Below, piece by piece: positions 1 to 7,696 of a stretch of 31,320 nt of DNA; position 1 is the stretch's first letter; each line of letters opens with the position of its first letter. A model generated the notes under the pieces. It saw nothing but the letters and a program-made list of their open reading frames with translations, was not told the origin of the DNA and searched no databases. The position numbers were made by a program, and so were the translations under genes. The DNA is taken from contig CAZFGL010000007.1 in assembly GCA_964518645.1 (NCBI GenBank), positions 1 to 31,320 of the forward strand, read 5' to 3'. Origin of the DNA: HGM13006 sp964518645. Its GTDB lineage: Bacteria > Bacillota > Clostridia > Oscillospirales > Oscillospiraceae.

Positions 1-121
1 AGGTCAGGTTGCCGTTGTAGCCTTCCTTCAGATTGACGCCCACCTCTGCGGCGGCCTCCATCTTGAACTTGTCCAGTGCCTCACGAGCTTCGGGTACTGC
101 TGCATTGTTGTTGGATTTCAT
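1..121 (-). CDS. alpha/beta-type small acid-soluble spore protein (N-terminal part)
   Basis: The gene runs off the left edge; 40 codons are visible. The translation starts MKSNNNAAVPEAREALDKF and continues through a KMEAAAEVGVNLKEGYNGN segment, the pattern of alpha/beta-type SASPs, which coat and protect DNA in the dormant spore. The family is usually 60-90 residues, so about half is present. The ATG lies at 119-121 (complement) behind a clear Shine-Dalgarno AAGGAGAT. Family knowledge predicts transcription in the forespore under sigma-G. The mRNA leader holds a small UGGUC-GAAA-GACCA hairpin (147-160). The gene indicates that the host makes endospores. Confidence is high for the family; which paralogue it is cannot be told. 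Confidence 0.93.
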   Translation of the reverse strand, partial: MKSNNNAAVPEAREALDKFKMEAAAEVGVNLKEGYNGNLT

Positions 122-185
122 AGTTCTTACATCTCCTTCTTTTTACTGGTCTTTCGACCATCCATAGTGTTACCGGGACAAAAGA

Positions 186-215
186 AGTTATGTTTTGTAA
201 TTTTATGAAATTCAG
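186..215 (-). promoter_or_regulatory. possible sigma-G-like promoter of the spore protein gene
   Basis: Reading the minus strand, TGAATT (210-215) and CATAACTT (186-193) are separated by 16 bases. This resembles the forespore sigma-G pattern (GHATR, about 17 bases, CATNHTA) but the match is partial. It sits about 65 bases upstream of the SASP start. Tentative. Confidence 0.3.
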
Positions 216-283
216 GAAATGTAAACGTGACTGGATGATTTTATGTCTATAAAACGTTTATGGCCTTTTATACGTTATTCCAG

Positions 284-1315
284 TCATTCGTCCATGGCAT
301 ACTCCACACCGTCTACGGTAATACAGGCAATTTCGTTCAAATCCACCACCTGAGAGAACGCCCAGGAGCACACCACCTGTCCGGTTTCCATGTCACCACC
401 CCCTGTAGCACTGAGCGAACCATAGGTTCCGTAAGGTGTAAACTCCGTGTCTGTGGTCCCGTCTTTCAGGCAGAAGGTCGTACCGTCTTTTAATGTGATG
501 CTCACTTTTGGGGGTTTTTCCATGTAGGGGCGGACATCAACATCTTCTTTGGTCTTTCCTCCCGCCAGTGCATCCTCTGTGAGTTCGTCCGCATAGTCGT
601 AATTAAACCAGCCTTCGATGGTCATAGACAACGGCGTGATCGTTAATTTATCGAAGTATTCCAGCTGCGTGTCATAAACTGAAGTGTCCAGTGTAAACAC
701 GGTTTCTCCGTCCACAATGTCTGTGATGCTCTTGGAGAAAAGAGGATAGCCTTTGTTCTCATCAGAGAAGTACACCTCGAAGTCCACCGTATCGCCCACC
801 TTGTTTTCCCCGTAACCGGTCCAGATCGCTAAATAATGCGCCATCACACCATCGCAGTCCAGAAGTTCCGCATACAATGCACCGCCGTTCTCCTGATTCT
901 TCAGATAGAAATCAATATAGTCCGGTGCAGCCATCCCCAGGTTCTGCTCTCCCCGTTCCGTAAGCGGTTCCATACGAATCACCGCATAAATGCTGTCCCG
1001 CCCGGTAAGCATGGATTCCAATGTGAAACGATAATCTGTGGTATCTGCCACAGTGGGCTCTGTTTCCTCATAGCTCACAATATCCAACGCTACAAGCGCC
1101 GACTTATCTCCAAAGATCCGGTCAAATCCGAACCATCCGTTCTCATAGGCGGCAAAGGCTGTCACAGACATGGCCATCATCGCCACAGCTACGACTGCTG
1201 CAATAATGCCACGGCGAATCCGTCCGTTTTTCTTTTTTCTGTATTCCATTGCTTCCATCAAAAATCTGTCCTCCATATTGCCCATGGCCCAGAGAAGCCG
1301 TTGTTCATTTTTCAT
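284..1315 (-). CDS. anti-sigma-factor-like single-span membrane protein
   Basis: 343 residues. A basic N-terminal cytoplasmic stretch (about 1-35, ending KKKNGRIRR) is followed by one membrane span (about 36-57) and a large extracytoplasmic domain with no recognised catalytic motif. This is the layout of the DUF4179-type or RsiV-like proteins that sit directly after sigma-70 genes in Clostridia and hold the sigma factor at the membrane until a signal arrives. The ATG (1313-1315, complement) overlaps the 3' end of the upstream sigma-factor fragment by 11 bases, as in an intact sigma/anti-sigma pair. The partner sigma gene is truncated, so the protein has probably lost its target and its native promoter. 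The function is inferred from architecture and position, not from a specific motif. Confidence 0.6.
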   Translation of the reverse strand: MKNEQRLLWAMGNMEDRFLMEAMEYRKKKNGRIRRGIIAAVVAVAMMAMSVTAFAAYENGWFGFDRIFGDKSALVALDIVSYEETEPTVADTTDYRFTLESMLTGRDSIYAVIRMEPLTERGEQNLGMAAPDYIDFYLKNQENGGALYAELLDCDGVMAHYLAIWTGYGENKVGDTVDFEVYFSDENKGYPLFSKSITDIVDGETVFTLDTSVYDTQLEYFDKLTITPLSMTIEGWFNYDYADELTEDALAGGKTKEDVDVRPYMEKPPKVSITLKDGTTFCLKDGTTDTEFTPYGTYGSLSATGGGDMETGQVVCSWAFSQVVDLNEIACITVDGVEYAMDE

Positions 1316-1427
1316 GGTAGATGTCCTCCTGGCTCAAATAGGTTCTTAGCTGTTTTCTGAGACGAAACAGTATAGACTTCACATTATTCTCTCTCACACC
1401 AACAGCTTTGCTGATTTCACAGGTCGT
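1305..1427 (-). pseudogene. RNA polymerase sigma-70-type factor, C-terminal fragment (region 4)
   Basis: Upstream of the anti-sigma-like gene, the minus strand reads TTCEISKAVGVRENNVKS, then ILFRLRKQLRTYL, then SQEDIYHEK and a stop at 1305-1307. This is the helix-turn-helix of sigma region 4, which contacts the -35 element. Continuing upstream, the frame meets TAG and TGA codons within about 25 bases and homology stops near 1427. About 40 residues remain of an expected 160-190. There is no start codon or ribosome-binding site, so it is a remnant. It ends exactly where the YunG-like fragment begins on the other strand. Confidence 0.8.
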
Positions 1428-1428
1428 A

Positions 1429-1758
1429 TGGTGTAAAGAAACGGCCTATCCATCCTGTCAGGCAGAGTGGGTTCCTTCCGATCCCTCTTACGGGCAGTGC
1501 ACCATTACCGCTATGCTGGTTTATGATATGTTTGGCGGGACGATTCACAGGATTCGTGTGGATGGCGGTGGCACACATTACTTCAATAAAATCAACGGAC
1601 ACTATATCGACCTGACCATTGAGCAGTTTGATCTGTACGATATTCCCGTCAGCTATGAACCCAACGAGGAAATGCCCCGGCAGTATTGTGGCAAAAATGC
1701 CGACACCGCCAAGCGCTACAAGCTCCTGATCCATAGAATTTCAGAGATCGTAAATTGA
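1429..1758 (+). pseudogene. YunG-like protein, 5'-truncated
   Basis: The frame carries features I associate with the YunG-like family: W-x-KETAYP, then W-x-P-x3-PSYGQC-x-ITAM, FGG, a GGGTHYFN segment and an IDLTIEQFD segment, ending at TGA 1756-1758. Family members usually have some 10-15 further residues before the first conserved Trp. Here that Trp codon (1429-1431) is at the junction with the reversed sigma-factor fragment. No plausible start or Shine-Dalgarno lies upstream; the nearest in-frame TTG (1408) falls inside the sigma fragment. About 110 residues remain and the rest of the domain looks undamaged, so the break may be recent. The biochemical function of YunG is not established. 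Confidence 0.65.
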
Positions 1759-1803
1759 TCTGTTTGCGTATCGAATCTCCCTTCTTCCCACCAAATACAA
1801 ATA

Positions 1804-1832
1804 CCCCCTGAGCACCGGTGGTGCTCAGGGGG
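1804..1832 (-). terminator. bidirectional intrinsic terminator-like hairpin
   Basis: A perfect 13-bp stem (CCCCCTGAGCACC with its complement) closes a 3-base loop. On the minus strand it is followed by TATTTGTATTTG, and it lies just after the phosphate transporter stop codon, so it most likely ends that transcript. From the plus side it would also stop the YunG-like remnant. Confidence 0.8.
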
Positions 1833-1837
1833 TTCGT

Positions 1838-3592
1838 TTACAGAAGTCTGTATTTTTTCTGATACATGGTGAACTGCGAGGAGAAGTTCTGCGCATGCTC
1901 ACTTTTCAGTTCCAGCAGGTAATCGTGGGCTTCAAAAGCCGTATTCCGGATCTGCACCACGCACAGCCCCACATTGGAGCAGTGGTCAGAAATACGTTCG
2001 CAGTTGGTCAGAACGTCTGTCAGAATAATGCCGGTTCCGATGGCGCATTCTCCGTCCTGCAGTCGGCGGATATGCCGGTTGCGGATCTGGGAAGTGAGAT
2101 CGTCGATCACCTCTTCCAGAGGCTCAATATGGGTGGCCTGGGTTTCGTCATTATTATTAAAGGCAGTTCCCGCCAGTTCCAGAATCTCTGTCAGTGCCGC
2201 AAACAGGGTGGTAAGCTCTGCCTTTGCGGTATCGGTGAAGCTGTTTCCGCTGTCGTGAAGCTCCTGGGCGCTTTCCGCCAGGTTCATGGCATGGTCACCC
2301 ATCCGCTCGAAATCTCCCAATGCATGGAGCAGTTCGAAGATCTCCCGGCTCTCTTCCTCACCCAGTCCGTGGGTAGACAGCTGCACCAGTGCGGCGGAGA
2401 GCTGGTCATCCATGTGGTCAAGCTGCTGTTCCTTTTTCTCCACGGCGAGGTACCCCTCCCGGCTGAAATTGTCCAGCAGCGCCAGTGCGTCTGTTACGGC
2501 TTCCCGTGCTACCTTTCCCATAATCACGGCCTGCTCTCTGCACTGCTCCACAGCAAGGACAGGGGCAGTCATAACACGCTCATCCAGGAACACAGTCTCG
2601 TTATTGTTTGCACCGCTGCGATCCGGCACAACACGGTTGGCCAGCTTCACCAGGTGTTTGGAGAAGGGCAGCAGCATCAGGGTGGTAACTACGTTGAAGA
2701 TAGAGTGAACGCCTGCAATGGCAACCGGGGTGATAGCCTGCTCCATAATAGCGAAGGAGAAGATCACATCCAGACCATAGAAGAGGATCAGGCACACAAT
2801 GGTACCGATCAGGTTGAAGCTGATATGTACCACTGCCACACGGCGGGCATTCTTATTGGTACCGATAGAAGAAAGCAGCGCCGTGACACAGGTACCGATG
2901 TTCTGTCCCATAATAATGGGGATCGCCATACCGTAGGTCACAGACCCGGTCAGGGACAGAGCCTGAAGAATGCCCACAGAGGCAGCAGAGGACTGGATAA
3001 CACCGGTAAAGAGCGTACCCACGATCACACCCAGAATGGGGTTGTTGAACCGGATCAGAAGCTCCTCAAACTCGGGCATATCCGCCAGAGGGCTCATGGC
3101 ATCCTTCATCAGTTCCATGCCGTACATCAGGACTGCAAAGCCACAGAGAATGCTGCCAAGGCTCTTGCTCCGCTCCTTTTTGGAGGCCATCAGGAGAATC
3201 ACACCCAGCAGTGCCAGCACCGGGGAGAAGTTCTCCGGCTTGAGCATGGAAACAAGGACACTTTCGCTTTCGATACCGGAAAGGCTCAAAATCCACGCAG
3301 TGAGGGTGGTACCGATATTGGACCCCATAATAACGCCTACGGTCTGAGACAACTCCATAATACCGGAGTTTACAAGTCCCACCAGCATAACTGTCAGGGC
3401 AGACGAAGACTGAATTGCGATAGTAATGCCCGCACCCAGCACCAGACTCTTAAAGGGATTGGACGTAAGTTTTTTCAGGGTCAGCTCCAGCCGTCCGCCG
3501 GCAATTTTCTCAAGTCCACCGGACATGATACTCATACCGAACAGGAAAAAGGCCAGGCCACCGCACAGGGTAAACACAGAATAAATATCCAT
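1838..3592 (-). CDS. Na+/phosphate cotransporter (NptA/PNaS family) with PhoU-like domain
   Basis: 584 residues. The N-terminal membrane part (about 1-320) has the two inverted-repeat signatures of the Na/Pi cotransporter family: IAIQSSSALTVM near residue 60 and GVIQSSAASVGI near residue 200, each followed by more membrane helices. The C-terminal part (about 345-560) is a helical PhoU-like domain with the usual acidic, metal-binding helix repeats (LGDFERMGDHAMN and CERISDHCSN segments). The protein should import phosphate using the sodium gradient, and the PhoU-like tail probably gates it or links it to phosphate signalling. It sits downstream of, and in the same direction as, a PhoR/PhoP pair, and has its own TTTACA-repeat promoter. 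The ATG is preceded by AGGAGG. Confidence 0.92.
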   Translation of the reverse strand: MDIYSVFTLCGGLAFFLFGMSIMSGGLEKIAGGRLELTLKKLTSNPFKSLVLGAGITIAIQSSSALTVMLVGLVNSGIMELSQTVGVIMGSNIGTTLTAWILSLSGIESESVLVSMLKPENFSPVLALLGVILLMASKKERSKSLGSILCGFAVLMYGMELMKDAMSPLADMPEFEELLIRFNNPILGVIVGTLFTGVIQSSAASVGILQALSLTGSVTYGMAIPIIMGQNIGTCVTALLSSIGTNKNARRVAVVHISFNLIGTIVCLILFYGLDVIFSFAIMEQAITPVAIAGVHSIFNVVTTLMLLPFSKHLVKLANRVVPDRSGANNNETVFLDERVMTAPVLAVEQCREQAVIMGKVAREAVTDALALLDNFSREGYLAVEKKEQQLDHMDDQLSAALVQLSTHGLGEEESREIFELLHALGDFERMGDHAMNLAESAQELHDSGNSFTDTAKAELTTLFAALTEILELAGTAFNNNDETQATHIEPLEEVIDDLTSQIRNRHIRRLQDGECAIGTGIILTDVLTNCERISDHCSNVGLCVVQIRNTAFEAHDYLLELKSEHAQNFSSQFTMYQKKYRLL

Positions 3593-3617
3593 TTACATTT
3601 CCTCCTTGATGACTTTA

Positions 3618-3671
3618 CATTAACAGAGGCATGTAAAGTCCACAACGGGCTCTATGTAAATTCCATGTAAA
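3618..3671 (-). promoter_or_regulatory. Pho-box-like promoter of the Na/Pi cotransporter gene
   Basis: On the minus strand, TTTACA occurs at 3666-3671 and 3655-3660 (an exact 11-base period) and again at 3632-3637. A poor -10 (GTTAAT, 3619-3624) follows 7 bases later, and there is no consensus -35. This fits the Gram-positive PhoP box (TTAACA-like repeats with 5-base spacers) at an activator-dependent promoter. The layout mirrors that in front of the response regulator gene. Confidence 0.65.
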
Positions 3672-3686
3672 ATCTCGTTTTTTCTC

Positions 3687-5000
3687 TTATTCTTCCGGGA
3701 ATTCCGCCGTAATGGCAGTTCCCACCCCCGGGGTGGAGTCCAGAGAGATCACAGCCCCATGTCGTTCGGCGGCGTGCTTGACAATGGACAGGCCCAATCC
3801 GGTACCGCCGGTCTGGCGGCTGTGGCTTTTATCCACCCGGTAAAAACGTTCAAAGATCCGTTCCTGATGCTCCGGTGAAATTCCGATGCCTGTATCGCTG
3901 ACTGTCAGCTTCCGGCCGGAGATGGTAACCTCCACAAATCCCCCGGGACGATTATACCGGATGGCATTGTCCATCAGGTTATACACCAGTTCCCACAGTG
4001 CCACCTTCTGCCCCATCACATGGAGTTCATCGCCACTGACTGTAAGCTGGATCCCGTTTTTCTCCGCCGACGGCAGCAGCATCTCTGCACATTCCCGGGC
4101 CAGGGCTCTTAGCTCCACCGGCGCGCTGGCCGTCTCATCCGGCTCTCCCTCCAGCTGGCTCAGCCGGATAATATCTGTGATCAGGCTGAGAAGTCTTGCC
4201 GCCTCTTTCCGGATGGTACCGGCGAACCGGGGTACATCCTCCTGACGTGCAAGCCCAGTCTCGATCATCTCCGCATAACCGGAAATGGAGGTGAGGGGTG
4301 TTTTCAGTTCATGGGACACATTTGCGGTAAACTCCCGGCGGATCCGGTCCCGATCCCGACGCTGGGTCTGGATCTCGGTCACGAAGGGCTTCAGCTCCGG
4401 ATAGACTCTGGACTGGTCATCTGCCAGATCCGGATCATCCAGATACTCCGGCAGTTTTTTGATCGGGATCAGCAGGCGGCGGGTCAGAAGCACCGCAAAC
4501 ACCACGGCCAGAACCATAAGGCCACATACAATGGCCGCAAGATAGGGCACTGCCTTCCCGTAGATCTGATAGATATTATCTGCGGACACGGAGACCCGCA
4601 GGACTGTTCCGTCCTGCAATGCCACCGCATAATAATAGTCCTCGGTACCCAGTGTATCAGAGGTACGATGGGCATCCCCCTCGCCCTCCTCCAGTGCCTC
4701 CTGAACCTCAGGACGGTTCAGATGGTTTTCCATGGTGGCCGGATCTGTGGCGTTTTCATAAAGGACAACGCCGGTCTCATCGATCAGCGTCACCCGCAGT
4801 TCATCCTCTGCCATCCCGTCCAGGCACTCCAACTCACCGAGCTGCTGATAGGCCACTGCAATCAGCTTTCCCTGACGCTGAAGATCCTCCGCCACCTGAC
4901 TGCGGAATGCGTCAAAGAACACCAGCCCGGACAGCACTGCCGCCAGGATTGCAGAGATCAGCCCCATATAAAACAGATTCAGGGTGATTTTTTCTTCCAT
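3687..5000 (-). CDS. phoR: PhoR-like sensor histidine kinase
   Basis: 437 residues. There are two membrane spans (about 8-30 and 152-173) around an extracytoplasmic sensing region of about 120 residues, then a linker, a HisKA dimerisation domain with NVSHELKTPLTS (phospho-accepting His230), and an HATPase domain with the N box NLMDNAIRYN and G boxes (DTGIGIS, GTGLGLSIV). It should autophosphorylate and pass phosphate to the adjacent regulator, whose gene ends 13 bases upstream. The phosphate-limitation assignment rests on domain order, the PhoB/PhoP-type partner and the Na/Pi transporter beside it. A PAS domain, often present in PhoR, is not obvious. The ATG at 4998-5000 (complement) lies close to the preceding stop, so co-transcription is likely. 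Confidence 0.85.
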   Translation of the reverse strand: MEEKITLNLFYMGLISAILAAVLSGLVFFDAFRSQVAEDLQRQGKLIAVAYQQLGELECLDGMAEDELRVTLIDETGVVLYENATDPATMENHLNRPEVQEALEEGEGDAHRTSDTLGTEDYYYAVALQDGTVLRVSVSADNIYQIYGKAVPYLAAIVCGLMVLAVVFAVLLTRRLLIPIKKLPEYLDDPDLADDQSRVYPELKPFVTEIQTQRRDRDRIRREFTANVSHELKTPLTSISGYAEMIETGLARQEDVPRFAGTIRKEAARLLSLITDIIRLSQLEGEPDETASAPVELRALARECAEMLLPSAEKNGIQLTVSGDELHVMGQKVALWELVYNLMDNAIRYNRPGGFVEVTISGRKLTVSDTGIGISPEHQERIFERFYRVDKSHSRQTGGTGLGLSIVKHAAERHGAVISLDSTPGVGTAITAEFPEE

Positions 5001-5013
5001 AACAGATCCCTCA

Positions 5014-5676
5014 TCACTGGAGCTTGTAGCCCACGTTGCGGACGGTGTGGATCATGGTCGCTTTCTCGCCCAGCTTCTGCCGCAGAGTCTTTACATGCAT
5101 ATCCAGCGTTCTGCTGGACAGCTCATAATCATAGCCCCAGATCTTTTCCATAATGACCTCCCGGGTAAACACGGTCCCCGGGGCGGAAAGCAGCAGCTTC
5201 AGCAGTCCAAACTCCTTATATGTAAGCTCGATCACGGTACCGTCCACCAGCACCTGATGCTTCTCTTCCGAGAGGGAGATCCCTCCGTAGCTGAAATCGC
5301 CGGTGCTTTTTCCCGCACTGCGAAGACGTGCCTTTACCCGGCTGATCAGTTCCATGATCCCGAAGGGCTTTGTAATATAGTCATCTGCCCCCAGATCCAG
5401 TCCCTTTACCGTATCCAGCTCTGTGCTTTTGGCTGTAACCAGCAGGATAGGGGTCTCCCGGGTCTCCGGGCGGCTTCTCAGATTTCTCAGGACGCTGAGT
5501 CCATCCTCCCCGGGAAGCATAATGTCCAGCAGTACCAGATCCGGGGTGCTTTTGGCCACCGCTGCATAAAAAGGAGCCGCTGCCGGGAAGGTCTCCACCG
5601 AATAGCCACTGGATTCCAGCGCATACTGTTCCAGCTCCCGTATTTCCGTATTATCCTCCACGATATATATTTTCAC
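5014..5676 (-). CDS. phoP: PhoP/PhoB-like response regulator (OmpR family)
   Basis: 220 residues. The receiver domain (1-115) has acidic E7/D8, phospho-acceptor D51 (LLDIMLPGEDG), T81 and K103 (ITKPF). A C-terminal winged-helix DNA-binding domain (about 125-220) ends with SSRTLDMHVKTLRQKL and an HTVRNVGYKLQ tail, typical of OmpR/PhoB proteins. The start is a GTG preceded by GAGGTGAT. It heads the regulator-kinase pair. Its promoter region has TTTACA direct repeats like those ahead of the Na/Pi transporter, so auto-activation under low phosphate is likely. An additional ordinary promoter lies further upstream. A phosphate role is inferred from context; the family assignment is secure. Confidence 0.88.
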   Translation of the reverse strand: MKIYIVEDNTEIRELEQYALESSGYSVETFPAAAPFYAAVAKSTPDLVLLDIMLPGEDGLSVLRNLRSRPETRETPILLVTAKSTELDTVKGLDLGADDYITKPFGIMELISRVKARLRSAGKSTGDFSYGGISLSEEKHQVLVDGTVIELTYKEFGLLKLLLSAPGTVFTREVIMEKIWGYDYELSSRTLDMHVKTLRQKLGEKATMIHTVRNVGYKLQ

Positions 5677-5696
5677 TTATATCACCTCATGGGTTC

Positions 5697-5750
5697 AGTA
5701 TAGCAGTACAGGGTAAAATTAAAAGTCCCTCTTTGTAAAATGTATGTAAA
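5697..5750 (-). promoter_or_regulatory. Pho-box-like promoter of the response regulator gene
   Basis: Minus-strand repeats are TTTACA at 5745-5750, TTTACA at 5734-5739 and TTTACC at 5712-5717, i.e. positions 0, 11 and 33 of an 11-base period, followed 9 bases later by a good -10, TATACT (5697-5702). No consensus -35 is present. The arrangement matches the one ahead of the Na/Pi transporter. The predicted start of transcription leaves a very short leader containing the GAGGTGAT ribosome site. Confidence 0.65.
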
Positions 5751-5760
5751 ACATGCTTTC

Positions 5761-5788
5761 ACTATAGTTCAATTTCCCCATATGTCAA
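5761..5788 (-). promoter_or_regulatory. sigma-A-type promoter upstream of the response regulator
   Basis: TTGACA (5783-5788) and TATAGT (5761-5766) on the minus strand are spaced 16 bases apart. Its start site would fall just ahead of the TTTACA repeats at 5734-5750, so a bound regulator could block this basal promoter while activating the downstream one. Confidence 0.65.
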
Positions 5789-5823
5789 GAAAAATCCTCC
5801 GCCGGACGCCCCGGACGGAGGAT
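5789..5823 (-). terminator. intrinsic terminator of the lic-like operon
   Basis: Stem ATCCTCCG/CGGAGGAT is extended inward by CCGG/CCGG with one bulged A (5794-5823). On the minus strand it is followed by TTTTTC. It ends the transcript of the LicC-LicA fusion. Its T-tract runs into the -35 of the next promoter. TTTACA motifs between the stop codon and this hairpin (5826-5889, plus strand) are noted separately. Confidence 0.8.
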
Positions 5824-5884
5824 CATTTACATTTTACAAAACGTCCGCCCCTTTTACATTTGCGGGGGGACTTCCCGTCTTTCT

Positions 5885-7696
5885 TTACAGAGGGCCGTAA
5901 AGCTTCTCATACCGGGGCAGGGCATATTTTATCACCCGTTTTACCTGCTTGTAAAAGAACAGCATCCAGTCCCGGGAGCTTTCGTTGATGCTCTCCTTGT
6001 ACAGCGCCCACCCCACATAATACCAGTTGTGAATACCCATATAGGCAATGAAATGGAGTCGTTCCTTCTCCGTGGCCGGACGGCCGAAGTATGCCTCCAG
6101 GATTGCGTCAATGCTGGGATCCTCCAGATCATATCCGGCGATCACCCTGCCAAAATCATAGGCCGGGTCATTCCAGCCCGCAAACTCCCAGTCGATCACG
6201 TCAAAGGAATGGTCTGTCAGCAGGCAGTTATCTCCGTTAATGTCATTGTGACACATGGTTTTCTCCATCCCATCCATCTCTGTGTAGGCATAGAGCTTTT
6301 CCATGGCCGCCCATTCCTCCCGGAATATCTGAAACAGATTTCCCTTCATTTTGGACGCTTCGTCCATGAGACGGCGACACTGATAAATGGGATTGTACTC
6401 AAACTCCTTCCAGTCCTCCATGCCATAGCCCTGCCGGTGGAAATCCCGGATCTTCTTCGCAAGCAGACGCATCAGATCCAGATCGTGATAATACAGTCCG
6501 GAAAGATCCTTTGCATGCTCCACAAATCTTGAGATCTTCACGCCACTTTCATCAATATACACATAGGTGTTGTCCACACCGGCTTTGGCAGCCAGCTGCT
6601 GGGCACGAACCTCGTTCTTCCGGTAGATGAAGAAGGAACTGCTCTCCCCGGGATAACGGAAGATGTACTTTTCCCCTCTCACCACAAAAGTGAACAGCAC
6701 GTTGGTCAGACCCTTTTGCAGGATGACGATATTGGTGATCTCCTCCTCCCGACAATGGAGCACCTGACAGATCTTTTCATTGATTCTGCCACTGACATTC
6801 TCCAGAAACAGGCTGTCAATATTCTGAAGCTCCTGAATGGAGTCAAATTCAAAGAGGAAATCCGGAGAATATTCCCGGATATACATATCCAGATCCTCCG
6901 CATGGCGACTGATGAATTCCTCCCAGAACAGCGCGGAAACCCGGAAATCGTCGATTTCCTGTTCCAGAAACTCCTTCATATGCCGGGAGAATTTCCGATC
7001 CAGATAGGCATGGCCGTAGATACACTCGCCGCTTTTTGCCCCGCTGTATACTTCAAGCAGTCTGCCGGAGAGATTCTTCCGCACCAGCAGTTCATTCCGT
7101 GCATCCTCTTTATAAACAGAGGCATGGTAGGAATTATACTCGTACTGGGAGAAGGGATTCTCCTCGAAATAATTGTCGCAGCTGAGAATGTAGGTACTGC
7201 CCAGATGGGCTCTTGCCACATAGAGGGAGTAGATATTGTTTTTCTTCAGATCAGGATTGATTTCCAGCTCCACCCCCCACTTCTCCGCAAGGAAGAAGTA
7301 CATCTCCTGCTTATATCCCACCACTACAGTGATGTCGTCGATACCGGCCTCCTTCAGCTGACGGATCTGCCGTTCGATCAGGGTCTCTCCGTTTTTCACA
7401 TACAGTCCCTTGGGCATGGAGTAAACGGACTTTGCGGAAATGTCGGAGCCTCCCGCCGCAAGGATAATGGCATTCTCCACCGCCAGAGGCTTCAGCTCTC
7501 CGAGGGCCTCCCCGGTCACTGCACCGCCGGATATATAGCCCTTCTGTTCCAGGCTCTCCACCAGCGCCGCCACCTCCTCCCGGGAACGGAAGGCGTAATA
7601 CTGCTTGCTTTCCATTACATAATCCACAATATCCGACACCGGCCCATTGTGGTTCAGTACGGAACGGATCACTTCAAATTCCTTATATGTTATCAT
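5885..7696 (-). CDS. winged-helix / LicC-type cytidylyltransferase / LicA-type choline kinase fusion
   Basis: 603 residues, three parts. Residues 1-65 look like a small winged-helix domain. Residues about 73-300 are a LicC-like nucleotidyltransferase (AIILAAG, MPKGL, ERQIRQLKEAGIDDI, SCDNYF), which in Streptococcus makes CDP-choline from phosphocholine and CTP. Residues about 310-600 are a choline-kinase/APH fold with an N-lobe (LQKGLTNVLF), Brenner-type catalytic loop (CHNDINGDNCL) and VIDWEFAGWNDPAYD. One protein could thus turn choline into CDP-choline for decorating surface polymers. The usual glycine-loop G-x-G-x-R is altered (AAGGSDISAKS). The ATG overlaps the end of the upstream TarI-like gene by 14 bases, so translation is probably coupled. 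No licB (choline uptake) or licD (transferase) is seen in the window. Substrate identity is inferred. Confidence 0.82.
   Translation of the reverse strand: MITYKEFEVIRSVLNHNGPVSDIVDYVMESKQYYAFRSREEVAALVESLEQKGYISGGAVTGEALGELKPLAVENAIILAAGGSDISAKSVYSMPKGLYVKNGETLIERQIRQLKEAGIDDITVVVGYKQEMYFFLAEKWGVELEINPDLKKNNIYSLYVARAHLGSTYILSCDNYFEENPFSQYEYNSYHASVYKEDARNELLVRKNLSGRLLEVYSGAKSGECIYGHAYLDRKFSRHMKEFLEQEIDDFRVSALFWEEFISRHAEDLDMYIREYSPDFLFEFDSIQELQNIDSLFLENVSGRINEKICQVLHCREEEITNIVILQKGLTNVLFTFVVRGEKYIFRYPGESSSFFIYRKNEVRAQQLAAKAGVDNTYVYIDESGVKISRFVEHAKDLSGLYYHDLDLMRLLAKKIRDFHRQGYGMEDWKEFEYNPIYQCRRLMDEASKMKGNLFQIFREEWAAMEKLYAYTEMDGMEKTMCHNDINGDNCLLTDHSFDVIDWEFAGWNDPAYDFGRVIAGYDLEDPSIDAILEAYFGRPATEKERLHFIAYMGIHNWYYVGWALYKESINESSRDWMLFFYKQVKRVIKYALPRYEKLYGPL

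Noticed and set aside
229..286. TGACTGGA/TCCAGTCA inverted repeat after the anti-sigma-like gene
   Set aside because: Arms are only 8 bp, 42 bases apart, with no T-tract, so it is not supported as a terminator.
1417..1734. Minus-strand 105-codon frame at the YunG-like fragment
   Set aside because: The plus strand carries the conserved YunG-like pattern; the minus frame has none.
1895..3670. Long plus-strand open frame opposite the Na/Pi cotransporter
   Set aside because: Its translation is rich in His and Gln with no domain pattern; the opposite strand has an unmistakable transporter.
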